Source: an uncultured Prevotellaceae bacterium
Lineage (GTDB): Bacteria; Bacteroidota; Bacteroidia; Bacteroidales; Bacteroidaceae
NCBI GenBank assembly: GCA_902786665.1
Contig: CADADN010000017.1
Span: forward strand, 1-57,584
Reading direction: 5' to 3'
Length of the DNA: 57,584 nucleotides
Part shown: piece by piece, positions 40,872 through 50,078 of the stretch
Layout of the letters: every line of letters starts with the position of its first letter
Position numbering within the stretch: position 1 is the first letter of the stretch
The notes under the pieces: model-generated
Told to the model about the DNA's origin: nothing
What the model saw: the letters and a program-made list of their open reading frames with translations, nothing else
Databases searched by the model: none
Translations under genes and position numbers: made by a program

Positions 40872-42140
40872 ATGAAAGAATTTGTCATATCCGAGGTAAA
40901 GGCCGAGACCGCCATATTGGTGGGTTTGATTACGAAAGACCAGGACGAGTCTAAGACGAAGGAATACCTCGATGAACTGGAGTTCTTGGCCGACACCGCC
41001 GGTGCCGTCACGGTGAAACGTTTCACCCAGCGCCTGAACGGTCCCAGCCAGGTGAGTTATGTAGGAAAAGGGAAGTTGGATGAGATAAGAGACTTCATCA
41101 AGTCAGAAGAAGACGCCGAGCGGGAAATCGGTATGGTGATTTTCGACGATGAGTTGAGTGCCAAGCAGTTACGTAATATTGAGCAGGTCTTGAAGGTTAA
41201 GATTTTGGACCGCACCTCTTTGATTCTCGACATCTTCGCCATGCGCGCCCAGACGGCCAATGCCAAGACCCAGGTGGAGTTGGCCCAATATCGTTACATG
41301 CTTCCCCGCCTGCAACGTTTGTGGACCCACTTGGAGCGCCAGGGCGGTGGTTCTGGTTCCGGCGGAGGCAAGGGTTCCGTGGGACTCCGTGGCCCTGGTG
41401 AGACGCAGTTGGAGATGGACCGTCGAATCATCCTCCAGCGCATCACGCTGTTGAAGCAGCGCCTGGCGGAGATAGACAAGCAGAAGACCACGCAGCGCAA
41501 GAACAGGGGGCGTCTTATCCGCGTCGCCCTCGTGGGATACACCAACGTGGGGAAATCGACGTTGATGAACCTGCTCTCCAAGAGCGAGGTTTTTGCCGAG
41601 AACAAGCTTTTCGCCACGCTCGACACTACAGTGCGCAAGGTGGTGTTGGAGAACCTTCCCTTTCTCCTCGCCGACACCGTGGGGTTCATCCGCAAGTTGC
41701 CAACCGACCTTGTGGACTCCTTCAAATCGACGCTCGACGAGACCCGTGAGGCCGACATGCTGTTGCACGTGGTGGACATCTCACACCCCGACTTCGAGGA
41801 GCAAATCCAGGTGGTTGAGAAAACGCTGGGCGAACTGGGCTGCAGTGACAAGCCGATGATGATAGTGTTCAACAAGATAGATGCGTATCACTGGGTGGAG
41901 AAGGAACCAGACGACCTCACGCCTCCCACGAAGCAGAATGTCACGCTCGAAGAGCTCAAACGCACGTGGATGGCCAAGTTGAATGACAACTGCCTCTTCA
42001 TTTCCGCCAAGGAGAAAACCAACATCGACGAGTTCCGCACCGTGCTCTACCAGAAAGTGAAGGAACTGCATGTGCAGAAATACCCCTACAACGACTTCCT
42101 CTATCCCGTGGAGGATGATGTGCAGGAAGGCTTGTCATAG
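40872..42140 (+). CDS. hflX: GTPase HflX
   Basis: A 422-residue ribosome-associated GTPase. The N-terminal HflX domain (about 15-200) includes VSYVGKGKLDEI and IVFDDELSAKQLRN-like sequence, then the Gly-rich linker GGGSGSGGGKGSVGLRGPGE with ETQLEMDRR. The G domain has Walker A GYTNVGKST (near 221), G3 DTVGFI (near 267) and G4 NKID (near 333), and a SAKE G5. HflX splits stalled 70S ribosomes under stress. The gene is complete and of standard length. A secreted-protein gene follows 82 bp downstream on the same strand. Confidence 0.95.
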   Translation: MKEFVISEVKAETAILVGLITKDQDESKTKEYLDELEFLADTAGAVTVKRFTQRLNGPSQVSYVGKGKLDEIRDFIKSEEDAEREIGMVIFDDELSAKQLRNIEQVLKVKILDRTSLILDIFAMRAQTANAKTQVELAQYRYMLPRLQRLWTHLERQGGGSGSGGGKGSVGLRGPGETQLEMDRRIILQRITLLKQRLAEIDKQKTTQRKNRGRLIRVALVGYTNVGKSTLMNLLSKSEVFAENKLFATLDTTVRKVVLENLPFLLADTVGFIRKLPTDLVDSFKSTLDETREADMLLHVVDISHPDFEEQIQVVEKTLGELGCSDKPMMIVFNKIDAYHWVEKEPDDLTPPTKQNVTLEELKRTWMAKLNDNCLFISAKEKTNIDEFRTVLYQKVKELHVQKYPYNDFLYPVEDDVQEGLS

Positions 42141-42222
42141 TAATCAGAGCTTTCTTGGTAATCCGACCAATCACCATCCTCTACAAGATAACCAATAGGA
42201 AACAACCACAATAGCAAAGCCC

Positions 42223-43188
42223 ATGGGAAAACTTTTTTTTGCCCTTTTATTGTCGTTGATGACACTCACCTCCAATGCCCAGGTGATGAAACAGGGTGAC
42301 CTCAACCATGACAACCAAGTGAACATCACGGACATTGTGACTATGGTTGACAACGTCTTGTATGGCAAATCCCCCATTCTTGTATCATTCTCCAATGAGA
42401 CCATGAATGTTGGGAGTAAGGTGACCATCCCCACTGGCGGCGGATGCTACAATGTCCAAAGCAGCGACGTGAACGTTGCATCAGCCATTGTGGATGGCAG
42501 CACCATTGTCTTTGCCGCTGTTGGTGTCGGCACAGCAACCGTCACGGTTACTGATTGCAACAGTGGGGAGACGGCTACTATCAAGGTCACAGTTGTCAAC
42601 AAACCTCAATCCTACCTCTCCTGCCCGGATGACCACCACCCACACATGATTGACCTGGGGTTGCCCTCCGGAACGAAATGGGCGTGCTGCAACGTGGGAA
42701 CCGACAAGCCCGAAGCCTACGGCGGCTTCTACGCTTGGGGCGAGACGGAAGAGAAGGGCAATTACGATTTGTCCACATACATCCATTGTGACGGCTCATA
42801 CGATACCTACCACAACATCGGCAGTGACATCGCGGGTACCCAGTACGACGTTGCCCATGTGAAATGGGGTGGTACTTGGGTGATGCCATCCAACGCTCAA
42901 CAGATTGAGTTAATGGAAAACTGTACTTCCAAATGGACAACAGTCAATGGCATCAATGGCAGGGTGTTCATTGGCTCCAATGGCAACAGCATTTTCATGC
43001 CTGCGGCGGGCCGCCGCGACCACAACGGCCATCACACTGTTGGCATCATAGGCCACTACTGGTCGTCCACGCAGGATCCGAAAGACTCGCGCGCCGCCTA
43101 CATGCTGAACTTCGAGTCGAACTACGTGCGTTGGCAATACTACTACGACCGCTACCGAGGCCTCACGGTTAGACCCGTCTCCAGATAG
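42223..43188 (+). CDS. Secreted dockerin-like / Ig-like / FISUMP-like protein
   Basis: A 321-residue protein with signal peptide (MGKLFFALLLSLMTLTSNAQ). Residues about 24-48 (QGDLNHDNQVNITDIVTMVD) are a single dockerin-type EF-hand repeat. Residues about 52-128 look like a bacterial Ig-like (Big_2) domain ending TVTDCNSGETATIKVTV. Residues about 138-321 match the Fibrobacter-type FISUMP/DUF1566 region (IDLGLPSGTKWACCNVGTDK, then YGGFYAWGETEEKGNY, WVMPSNAQQIELMENC, YWSSTQ). Such proteins are surface-exposed in fibre-degrading Bacteroidota. One EF-hand rather than two means it is probably not a true cellulosomal dockerin. Function unknown. Confidence 0.8.
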   Translation: MGKLFFALLLSLMTLTSNAQVMKQGDLNHDNQVNITDIVTMVDNVLYGKSPILVSFSNETMNVGSKVTIPTGGGCYNVQSSDVNVASAIVDGSTIVFAAVGVGTATVTVTDCNSGETATIKVTVVNKPQSYLSCPDDHHPHMIDLGLPSGTKWACCNVGTDKPEAYGGFYAWGETEEKGNYDLSTYIHCDGSYDTYHNIGSDIAGTQYDVAHVKWGGTWVMPSNAQQIELMENCTSKWTTVNGINGRVFIGSNGNSIFMPAAGRRDHNGHHTVGIIGHYWSSTQDPKDSRAAYMLNFESNYVRWQYYYDRYRGLTVRPVSR

Positions 43189-43210
43189 GTGCATCCTTAT
43201 CCCCTTGTCC

Positions 43211-43307
43211 CACCCCGTGAAAAAAATGATTAAATCATCATTATGTCATCGATAAAGGACCGTGCATATGAACGGGGTGATTAATAACGGGCACCATACC
43301 TGCCCGC
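43211..43307. other. Possible structured leader upstream of the DUF4954 gene
   Basis: CACCCCGT (43211-43218) can pair with ACGGGGTG (43272-43279) across 53 nt, and CGGGCA...TGCCCG (43289-43307) forms a second hairpin. No recognised riboswitch family. No promoter consensus was found nearby. Confidence 0.35.
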
Positions 43308-43435
43308 CGCTGGTTCCCCACAAAGTCACGGAATAAAAGAATGAACAAAAAACAAACCGCATGAGCCGAAAGGCTTTAGTTGTTACGCTGTGCGGAGATT
43401 AGTAGAACAATATAATAACCATTTAAGAAAAGTAC

Positions 43436-45289
43436 ATGGAATACAGACCATTGACCGAACAAGAAATCGGCATCCTCGAGTCGAGAGGTTGCAAGGCCCA
43501 GGATTGGGATTTGATTTCCGTTAAAGAGGGTTTCGACCCCATTTACATCCGCAACACCTCTTTCTACGGCGACATCCAGATAGGCATCTTCGAGAAGGAG
43601 ATAGAGGTGAGCAAAGGCTTTGTCAAGCATTGTGGCATCAAGAATACGACATTGCGCAATGTCTCCATCGGTGACAACTGCCTTATCGAGAACATTGGCA
43701 ACTTCATCAACAACTATACGATTGGTGACGAGTGTTATATTAGTAATGTGAACACGATAGAGACCACCGAGGGAGCCACCTTCGGAGAGGGCAACCTCAT
43801 CTCCGTGCTCAACGAGGTGGGCGACGGCAACGTGATGCTCTTCGACGGACTCACCAGCCAGTTGGCGGCCTTCATGGTCAACCATCATCAGGACAAACAG
43901 TTGATGCAGACGATTTTCGACCTTATCCGCAAGGAGGTGCAGGCCAGCGTGCCAGACAGAGGCACCATCGGCAACAACGTGAAAATCATCAACACAGGTG
44001 AAATCACCAACACCCACATCAACGACGACTGTGAAATCAATGGTGCCACCAGGTTGAGCGACTGTTCCATCAAGAGCATCCCCGAGGCCAGTGTCTATAT
44101 CGGTTCCGGCGTCATCTGCGAAAACTCCATCATCTACGATGGCAGCTCCATCCTCAACAGCGTGAAGATAGAAAACTGCTTCGTGGGAGAGGCCTGCAAG
44201 ATCACCAACGGTTTCGCAGCAGAGAACAGCATTTTCTTCGCCAACAGCTTCATGTCGAACGGCGAGGCCTGCGCAGCCTTCTGCGGCCCCTTCTCCGCCA
44301 GCCACCACAAGAGTTCGCTCCTCATCGGCGGCATGTTCTCCTTCTACAACGCAGGTTCAGCCACCAATTTCAGCAACCATGCCTACAAGATGGGGCCGAT
44401 GCACTACGGAACGCTCGAGAGAGGTGTGAAGACCGCCAGCGGCGCCTACATCCTCATGCCGGCGCACATCGGAACCTTCTCCGTCTGTTTTGGAAAACTG
44501 ATGTATCATCCCGACACGCGCAACCTCCCCTTCTCCTACCTCATCGCATACGGAGACACGATGTATCTCAATCCCGCAAGGAACATCACCACCGTGGGAC
44601 TCTACCGAGATATCCGCAAATGGCCGAAGCGCGACAAGAGACCACGCGGCGGACAGAAGAGCATCGTCAACTTCGACTGGCTCAGCCCCTTCTCCGCAGG
44701 AGAAATCATACAAGGAAAGCAACTGCTCGAGAAACTCCGCGAAGCATCGGGCGAGAAGGTCTCCATCTACAATTTCCACGAATATGTCATCAAGGCCAAC
44801 CACCTGCGCTCCGGCATCGAGCTTTACGACATGGCGCTCCGCATCTTCATGGGAGCCGTGCTCAAGAGACACAAGCTCGAACTGCCCAAGAGCCCCATCG
44901 GCACTGGAAGGTGGAACGACCTCGCCGGACTCCTCCTCCCCGAGACAGAAGAGAACCGTCTGGTGGAAGACATCAAGAACGGAACCATCATCGACATTTA
45001 CGACATCCTCGACCGCTTCGTCGAGATACACCAGAACTATTCAGAATATCGTTGGACTTACACCTACCGCCTCATCCTCGACTACTATGGCTTGGAGACC
45101 CTCACCGAAGAAGACGCAGAGCGCATCCACGCCGACTATATCTTGGCACGCCGCAAGTGGATTTCCGAAATCCGAAAGGACGCTGAGAAGGAGTTCACCC
45201 TTGGCGATGTGGACCGCGAGGTGCTCGACAACTTCCTGAGTCAGCTCGACAAGGAGATGGAGTTTGAGAACGAGAACAAATTTGAATAA
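43436..45289 (+). CDS. DUF4954 left-handed beta-helix protein
   Basis: A 617-residue cytoplasmic protein. The N-terminal 380 residues consist of hexapeptide-like turns (IKNTTLRNVSIGDNCLIENI, IGNNVKIINTGEITNTHIND, IENCFVGEACKI), i.e. a left-handed beta-helix as in sugar acyl/nucleotidyl transferases. The C-terminal part is helical. This matches DUF4954, common in Bacteroidales with no proven function. A sugar nucleotidyltransferase-like or acyltransferase role is possible but no catalytic His is pinned down. The M16 protease gene follows after 77 bp. Confidence 0.85.
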   Translation: MEYRPLTEQEIGILESRGCKAQDWDLISVKEGFDPIYIRNTSFYGDIQIGIFEKEIEVSKGFVKHCGIKNTTLRNVSIGDNCLIENIGNFINNYTIGDECYISNVNTIETTEGATFGEGNLISVLNEVGDGNVMLFDGLTSQLAAFMVNHHQDKQLMQTIFDLIRKEVQASVPDRGTIGNNVKIINTGEITNTHINDDCEINGATRLSDCSIKSIPEASVYIGSGVICENSIIYDGSSILNSVKIENCFVGEACKITNGFAAENSIFFANSFMSNGEACAAFCGPFSASHHKSSLLIGGMFSFYNAGSATNFSNHAYKMGPMHYGTLERGVKTASGAYILMPAHIGTFSVCFGKLMYHPDTRNLPFSYLIAYGDTMYLNPARNITTVGLYRDIRKWPKRDKRPRGGQKSIVNFDWLSPFSAGEIIQGKQLLEKLREASGEKVSIYNFHEYVIKANHLRSGIELYDMALRIFMGAVLKRHKLELPKSPIGTGRWNDLAGLLLPETEENRLVEDIKNGTIIDIYDILDRFVEIHQNYSEYRWTYTYRLILDYYGLETLTEEDAERIHADYILARRKWISEIRKDAEKEFTLGDVDREVLDNFLSQLDKEMEFENENKFE

Positions 45290-45366
45290 AAGGAACAAAT
45301 AGAAAACAAAAAGTAACTTGGTGCTTTCTTTGAAAAGCCCATAATACTTTTAATAGTCTCTCAATT

Positions 45367-48270
45367 ATGAAAAGAACATTGATTATTGCCGGTCTGACCC
45401 TTTTGACGGCATTCAACGTCCAGGCACAGGATTACAAATATTCCACCGTGCAGGGCGACCCTATGCAGACACGCATCTACACCCTCGACAATGGATTGAA
45501 AGTCTATCTCTCCGTCAACAAGGAAGTGCCAAGGCTTCAAGCCAACATCGCCGTTAAGACCGGTTCGCGCAACGACCCGGCGGAGACCACAGGCCTGGCA
45601 CACTACCTCGAGCACCTCATGTTCAAGGGCACCAAGCAGTTTGGCGTCACCGACCCTGCTGCCGAGGCTCCCTACCTTGCCGACATCGAGGCCCGTTATG
45701 AGGTGTACCGCACCCTCACCGACCCCGAGGCACGCAAGAAGGCATACCACGAGATAGACAGCGTCTCGCAACTCGCCGCCAAGTATTTCATCCCCAACGA
45801 GTATGACAAGCTGATGTCGGCCATCGGCAGCGAAGGCACCAACGCCTACACGAGCAACGACGTCACCTGCTACGTGGAGAACATCCCCTCCAACGAGATT
45901 GAAAACTGGGCCCGGGTGCAGTCCGACCGTTTCCAGAACATGGTCATCCGCGGCTTCCATACCGAGTTGGAGGCCGTCTATGAGGAGAAGAACATCGGCA
46001 TGGCCCAGGACCAGAGGAAGATGTGGGAAGCCCTCTACGCCAAGATGTTCCCCACGCATCCCTATGGCACACAGACCACCATCGGCACGCAGGAGCATCT
46101 GAAGAATCCCTCAATCACCAACATCAAGAACTACTTCAACCGCTACTACGTGCCCAACAACGTGGCCATCTGCATGGCAGGTGACTTCAACCCCGACGAG
46201 GTCATTGCCATCATCGACAAATATTTCGGTTCGTGGAAACGGAACGAGAACCTCTCCATACCGCAGTTCGCACCACTCAAACCCATCACCTCGCCACAGG
46301 ACACCACCATCGTGGGCAAGGAGGCCGAATACCTGATGATGGGATGGAGGTTCGGCAGGGCCAACAGCGGGCAGGTCGACACGCTCAACATCATCAGCAG
46401 CATCCTCGCCAACGGCAAGTGCGGACTTTTCGAGGTGGATCTCGAGCAGAAGATGAAGCTGATGTCGGCCGGCGCCTTCGCCGACGAGATGAGCGACTAC
46501 TCGCCCTTCGTGCTCTATGGCTACCCCAAGGACAACCAAAGCCTCGACGAAGTGCGCAAACTGCTCCTCGAGGAGATGGACAAGCTCAAGAGAGGAGAGT
46601 TTGACGACAAACTCATCCCCGCCGTTGTCAACAACGCCAAACTCAGTTTCTACCGCTCGCTGCAGAACAACCGCAGCAGGACTAACCTCATGGTCGACGC
46701 TTTCATCAACGAGCAGAAATGGGAAGACGTGGCCAACTACATCGAGCACATCTCGAAAATCACCAAGAAAGACGTCGTGGACTTCGCCAACCGGCATTTT
46801 GCCGACAACTACGTGTGCGTGTACAAACGCATCGGCACCGACACCACGCAGGTGAAAATCGAGAAACCAGAAATCACCGCCATCCCCACCAACAGGGATT
46901 TCTCCAGCCAGTTCCTCAACGACATCAAGAACTCGTATGTCAAACCCATCCAGCCTCGGTTCCTCGACTTCGAGAAAGACCTCGTCGTGGGCAAGACCAA
47001 GAAAGGGCTGCCGCTCCTCTACAAGCACAACGATGAAGACGGGCTCTTCACCCTTGCCTTCAGGTACCGCCTGGGCAACGAAAACAACAAGGACTACGAT
47101 TACGGCCCCTCTTACATGGACTATATCGGCACCGACAAGAAGAGTGTGGGAGAAGTGAAGCAAGCCTTCTACGAACTCGCCTGCGACTACAATGTCAGCG
47201 TTGGCAGCTACATCACCACCGTCTCCCTCACCGGACTGAGCGAGAAGATGCCTGAGGCCCTGGCCTTGCTGGAAGACCTCCTGCAGAACGCCAAGGCCGA
47301 CAAGGAGTCGTGGACGGAGTATGTCAGTCTGCTGGCCAAGAGCCGGGAGGACAGCAAGAAGAACCAAAGTGCCAACTTCAGCGCCCTCCGCAACTATGTG
47401 ACCTACGGCACTTACAATCCCCAGCTCAACATACGGAGCATCGAGGAACTCAACGCCGCCGACCCGCAGCATTTCCTCGACCTCATCTCCAACCTGAAGA
47501 ACATGGAACACACCGTGATGTATTACGGTCCCATGAGTCAGAAGGACCTTGACAAGACCGTGTCGAAGTTGCACAAGACCAACAAGAAACTCGCACCCAT
47601 CGCACCGGGCAAGGAGTACACCGAGCAGCCTACGCCCACCAACGAGGTGTTCATCGCTCCCTACGAGGCCAAGAACATCTACATGGTGCAATACCACAAC
47701 GAGGGTAAGCCGTTCAGCCTTGAGGAAGTACCTGTGAAGATGATGTTCAACGAGTATTTCGGAGGCGGTATGAACACCATCGTCTTCCAGGAGTTGCGTG
47801 AAAGCCGCGGACTGGCCTACAGCGCAAGTGCACAGTATGTCACCATGCCACGCATCAACCATCCGGAGGCATACCTCACCTACATCGTCTCCCAGAACGA
47901 CAAGATGATGGACTGCATCAAGGTGTTCAACAGCATCCTCGACACCATCCCCCAGAGCCCGTCGGCCTTCGACATCGCCAAGCAGAGTGCGATGAAGAGC
48001 CTGCAGACGGCACGCACCACCAAGTTTGCCGTGCTCAACGCTTACTACAATGCAAAGTTGCGCGGTTTCGATTTCGACATCAACGAGCGTGTGTACAAGG
48101 CATTGCCCGGTCTCACCTTGCAGGATGTGGTGAACTTTGAGCAGAAGAACATGGTGGGCAAACCCTACAAATACATCATCCTCGGTGATGAGAAGGAATT
48201 AGATATCAAGTCGTTGGAGAAGATAGGCCCCATCCATCGTCTCACGACAGAAGAAATTTTTGGATATTAA
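45367..48270 (+). CDS. M16-family zinc metallopeptidase (pitrilysin type)
   Basis: A 967-residue secreted or periplasmic protease with signal peptide (MKRTLIIAGLTLLTAFNVQA). The inverted zinc motif H-x-x-E-H is at residues 79-83 (AHYLEHLMFKG), with E82 catalytic. The third ligand is in the TELEAVYEEKNIG segment near residue 205. Four M16 half-domains are expected: the first active pair (about 30-480), and an inactive C-terminal pair (about 510-960) in which no HxxEH is visible. Arg/Tyr substrate residues are in QELRESRGLAYSAS. It likely degrades peptides in the periplasm. It is close upstream of fumarase but functionally unrelated. Confidence 0.93.
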   Translation: MKRTLIIAGLTLLTAFNVQAQDYKYSTVQGDPMQTRIYTLDNGLKVYLSVNKEVPRLQANIAVKTGSRNDPAETTGLAHYLEHLMFKGTKQFGVTDPAAEAPYLADIEARYEVYRTLTDPEARKKAYHEIDSVSQLAAKYFIPNEYDKLMSAIGSEGTNAYTSNDVTCYVENIPSNEIENWARVQSDRFQNMVIRGFHTELEAVYEEKNIGMAQDQRKMWEALYAKMFPTHPYGTQTTIGTQEHLKNPSITNIKNYFNRYYVPNNVAICMAGDFNPDEVIAIIDKYFGSWKRNENLSIPQFAPLKPITSPQDTTIVGKEAEYLMMGWRFGRANSGQVDTLNIISSILANGKCGLFEVDLEQKMKLMSAGAFADEMSDYSPFVLYGYPKDNQSLDEVRKLLLEEMDKLKRGEFDDKLIPAVVNNAKLSFYRSLQNNRSRTNLMVDAFINEQKWEDVANYIEHISKITKKDVVDFANRHFADNYVCVYKRIGTDTTQVKIEKPEITAIPTNRDFSSQFLNDIKNSYVKPIQPRFLDFEKDLVVGKTKKGLPLLYKHNDEDGLFTLAFRYRLGNENNKDYDYGPSYMDYIGTDKKSVGEVKQAFYELACDYNVSVGSYITTVSLTGLSEKMPEALALLEDLLQNAKADKESWTEYVSLLAKSREDSKKNQSANFSALRNYVTYGTYNPQLNIRSIEELNAADPQHFLDLISNLKNMEHTVMYYGPMSQKDLDKTVSKLHKTNKKLAPIAPGKEYTEQPTPTNEVFIAPYEAKNIYMVQYHNEGKPFSLEEVPVKMMFNEYFGGGMNTIVFQELRESRGLAYSASAQYVTMPRINHPEAYLTYIVSQNDKMMDCIKVFNSILDTIPQSPSAFDIAKQSAMKSLQTARTTKFAVLNAYYNAKLRGFDFDINERVYKALPGLTLQDVVNFEQKNMVGKPYKYIILGDEKELDIKSLEKIGPIHRLTTEEIFGY

Positions 48271-48294
48271 CACCAACCTTAAAAACAAAACATT

Positions 48295-49944
48295 ATGGCA
48301 AAGACACCAGATTTCAAGTACGCCCCGATGTTCCAGCTGGGCGAAGACAAGACCGAGTACCGCCTTCTGACCCGCGAGGGTGTCAGCGTTGGCGATTTCG
48401 AAGGGCACCCGATGCTGAAGGTGAGCAAGGAAGCCCTCACGTTGCTCGCACAACAGGCATTCCACGACGTGGAGTTCATGCTTCGTCGTGAGCACAACGA
48501 GCAGGTAGCCGCCGTCCTCAACGACCCTGAGGCCAGTGAGAATGACAAATACGTGGCCTTGCAATTCCTCCGCAATGCCGAGGTGGCCTGCAAAGGCATC
48601 CTGCCTTTCTGCCAGGACACCGGCACCGCCATCATCCACGGCGAGAAAGGCCAGCAGGTTTGGACAGGATTCGAAGACGAGGAGGCTCTCAGTCTCGGCG
48701 TCTATAACACCTTCACCGAAGACAACCTGCGCTATTCCCAGAATGCCGCTCTCAATATGTATGACGAGGTGAACACCCGTTGCAACCTTCCCGCCCAGAT
48801 AGACATCGAGGCCGTGGAAGGCATGGAATACCGCTTTGTGATGGTAGCCAAAGGTGGTGGTTCGGCCAACAAGACCTATTTCTACCCTATGACGAAAGCC
48901 ACCATCCAGAACGAGGGTACGCTGCTGCCCTTCCTTGTGGAGAAGATGAAGTCGCTTGGTACGGCAGCATGCCCGCCCTACCACATCGCATTCGTCATCG
49001 GAGGCACATCCGCCGAGAAGAACCTCCTCACGGTGAAGCTCGCCAGCATCAAGTATTATGACAACCTTCCCACCACGGGCGACGAGACGGGAAGGGCATT
49101 CCGCGACATCGACCTCGAGAACAAACTCTTGAAAGAGGCACAGAAAATCGGTCTCGGAGCTCAGTTTGGCGGCAAGTACCTCGCCCACGACATCCGTGTG
49201 GTGCGTCTTCCCCGTCACGGTGCGTCTTGCCCCATCGGCATGGGCGTGTCGTGTTCCGCCGACCGCAACATCAAGGCTAAGATCAACGCCGACGGCGTGT
49301 GGTTGGAGAAGATGGACAGCAACCCCACCGAACTCATTCCCGAGGAGTATTGCAAGCCCGGAGAGGGAGCGCAAGGCATCGTGATCGACCTTGACAAGGG
49401 CATCGACGCCGTCAGGGCCGAATTGACGAAATATCCTGTGAGCACCCGTGTGAACCTGAAGGGCACCATCATCGTGGCTCGCGACATCGCACACGCCAAG
49501 TTGAAGGCCCGCCTCGATGCCGGCGAGGAGATGCCCGCCTACTTCAAGGACCATCCCATCCTCTATGCCGGACCGGCGAAGACCCCGGAGGGCTATCCTT
49601 GCGGGTCGATGGGTCCCACCACGGCCAACCGCATGGACCCCTATGTAGACGAGTTCCAGGACCATGGCGCCTCATTGGTGATGATAGCCAAGGGCAACCG
49701 TTCTCAGGTGGTCACCGATGCTTGTCAGAAGCACGGTGGCTTCTATCTGGGGAGCATCGGTGGTGTCGCCGCAGTCCTCTCGCAGTCGAGCATCAAGTCA
49801 ATCGAGTGCGTGGAGTATCCCGAACTGGGTATGGAAGCTATCTGGAAGATTGTCGTGGAAGACTTCCCCGCCTTCATCCTTGTGGATGACAAGGGCAACG
49901 ATTTCTTCAAGCAGCTCAAGCCCTGGACTCCCTGCAAGGGATAA
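48295..49944 (+). CDS. fumA: Fumarate hydratase, class I
   Basis: A 549-residue iron-sulfur fumarase that interconverts fumarate and malate. Class I is shown by the overall length and the conserved Cys segments: [13 protein letters not shown] (first cluster ligand, about residue 106) and [18 protein letters not shown] (other ligands, about 313-322). C-terminal blocks [19 protein letters not shown] and [13 protein letters not shown] belong to the beta domain. The cluster would be an oxygen-labile [4Fe-4S], in keeping with an anaerobe. It starts 24 bp after the protease gene, so it is probably cotranscribed, and ends in a strong terminator at 49962. Confidence 0.94.
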   Translation: MAKTPDFKYAPMFQLGEDKTEYRLLTREGVSVGDFEGHPMLKVSKEALTLLAQQAFHDVEFMLRREHNEQVAAVLNDPEASENDKYVALQFLRNAEVACKGILPFCQDTGTAIIHGEKGQQVWTGFEDEEALSLGVYNTFTEDNLRYSQNAALNMYDEVNTRCNLPAQIDIEAVEGMEYRFVMVAKGGGSANKTYFYPMTKATIQNEGTLLPFLVEKMKSLGTAACPPYHIAFVIGGTSAEKNLLTVKLASIKYYDNLPTTGDETGRAFRDIDLENKLLKEAQKIGLGAQFGGKYLAHDIRVVRLPRHGASCPIGMGVSCSADRNIKAKINADGVWLEKMDSNPTELIPEEYCKPGEGAQGIVIDLDKGIDAVRAELTKYPVSTRVNLKGTIIVARDIAHAKLKARLDAGEEMPAYFKDHPILYAGPAKTPEGYPCGSMGPTTANRMDPYVDEFQDHGASLVMIAKGNRSQVVTDACQKHGGFYLGSIGGVAAVLSQSSIKSIECVEYPELGMEAIWKIVVEDFPAFILVDDKGNDFFKQLKPWTPCKG

Positions 49945-49961
49945 GATGACACCTCTTTTAT

Positions 49962-49998
49962 AAAATGCGCGCGAGACTCCAGGCCTCGCGCGCATTTT
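49962..49998 (+). terminator. Intrinsic terminator after fumarase
   Basis: A perfect 14-bp stem (AAAATGCGCGCGAG / CTCGCGCGCATTTT), nine-base loop, T-run at 49995-49999. Confidence 0.9.
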
Positions 49999-50020
49999 TG
50001 TTTTGGCGTGTTTTTTTCGT

Positions 50021-50078
50021 TATTCCGTCATTTCGTTATTTCGTCATTTCGTTATTTCGTTATTCCGTCATCCTGTCA
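50021..50078. repeat. 8-bp TATTTCGT/CATTTCGT tandem array
   Basis: Seven 8-bp units (TATTCCGT, CATTTCGT, TATTTCGT and so on, the last CATCCTGT). The array abuts the stop codon of the minus-strand portal-like gene at 50079. Confidence 0.88.

Noticed and set aside
40502-41026. Minus-strand open frame in the gap before hflX
   Set aside because: Half of it is antisense to hflX, and the remainder has no motif, promoter or plausible start.
42223-43188. Cellulosome component
   Set aside because: Only one dockerin-like EF-hand is present, and no cohesin or scaffoldin is in the window.
46111-47862. Long minus-strand open frame (583 codons)
   Set aside because: It lies entirely opposite the M16 protease and is a mirror of its codon bias.
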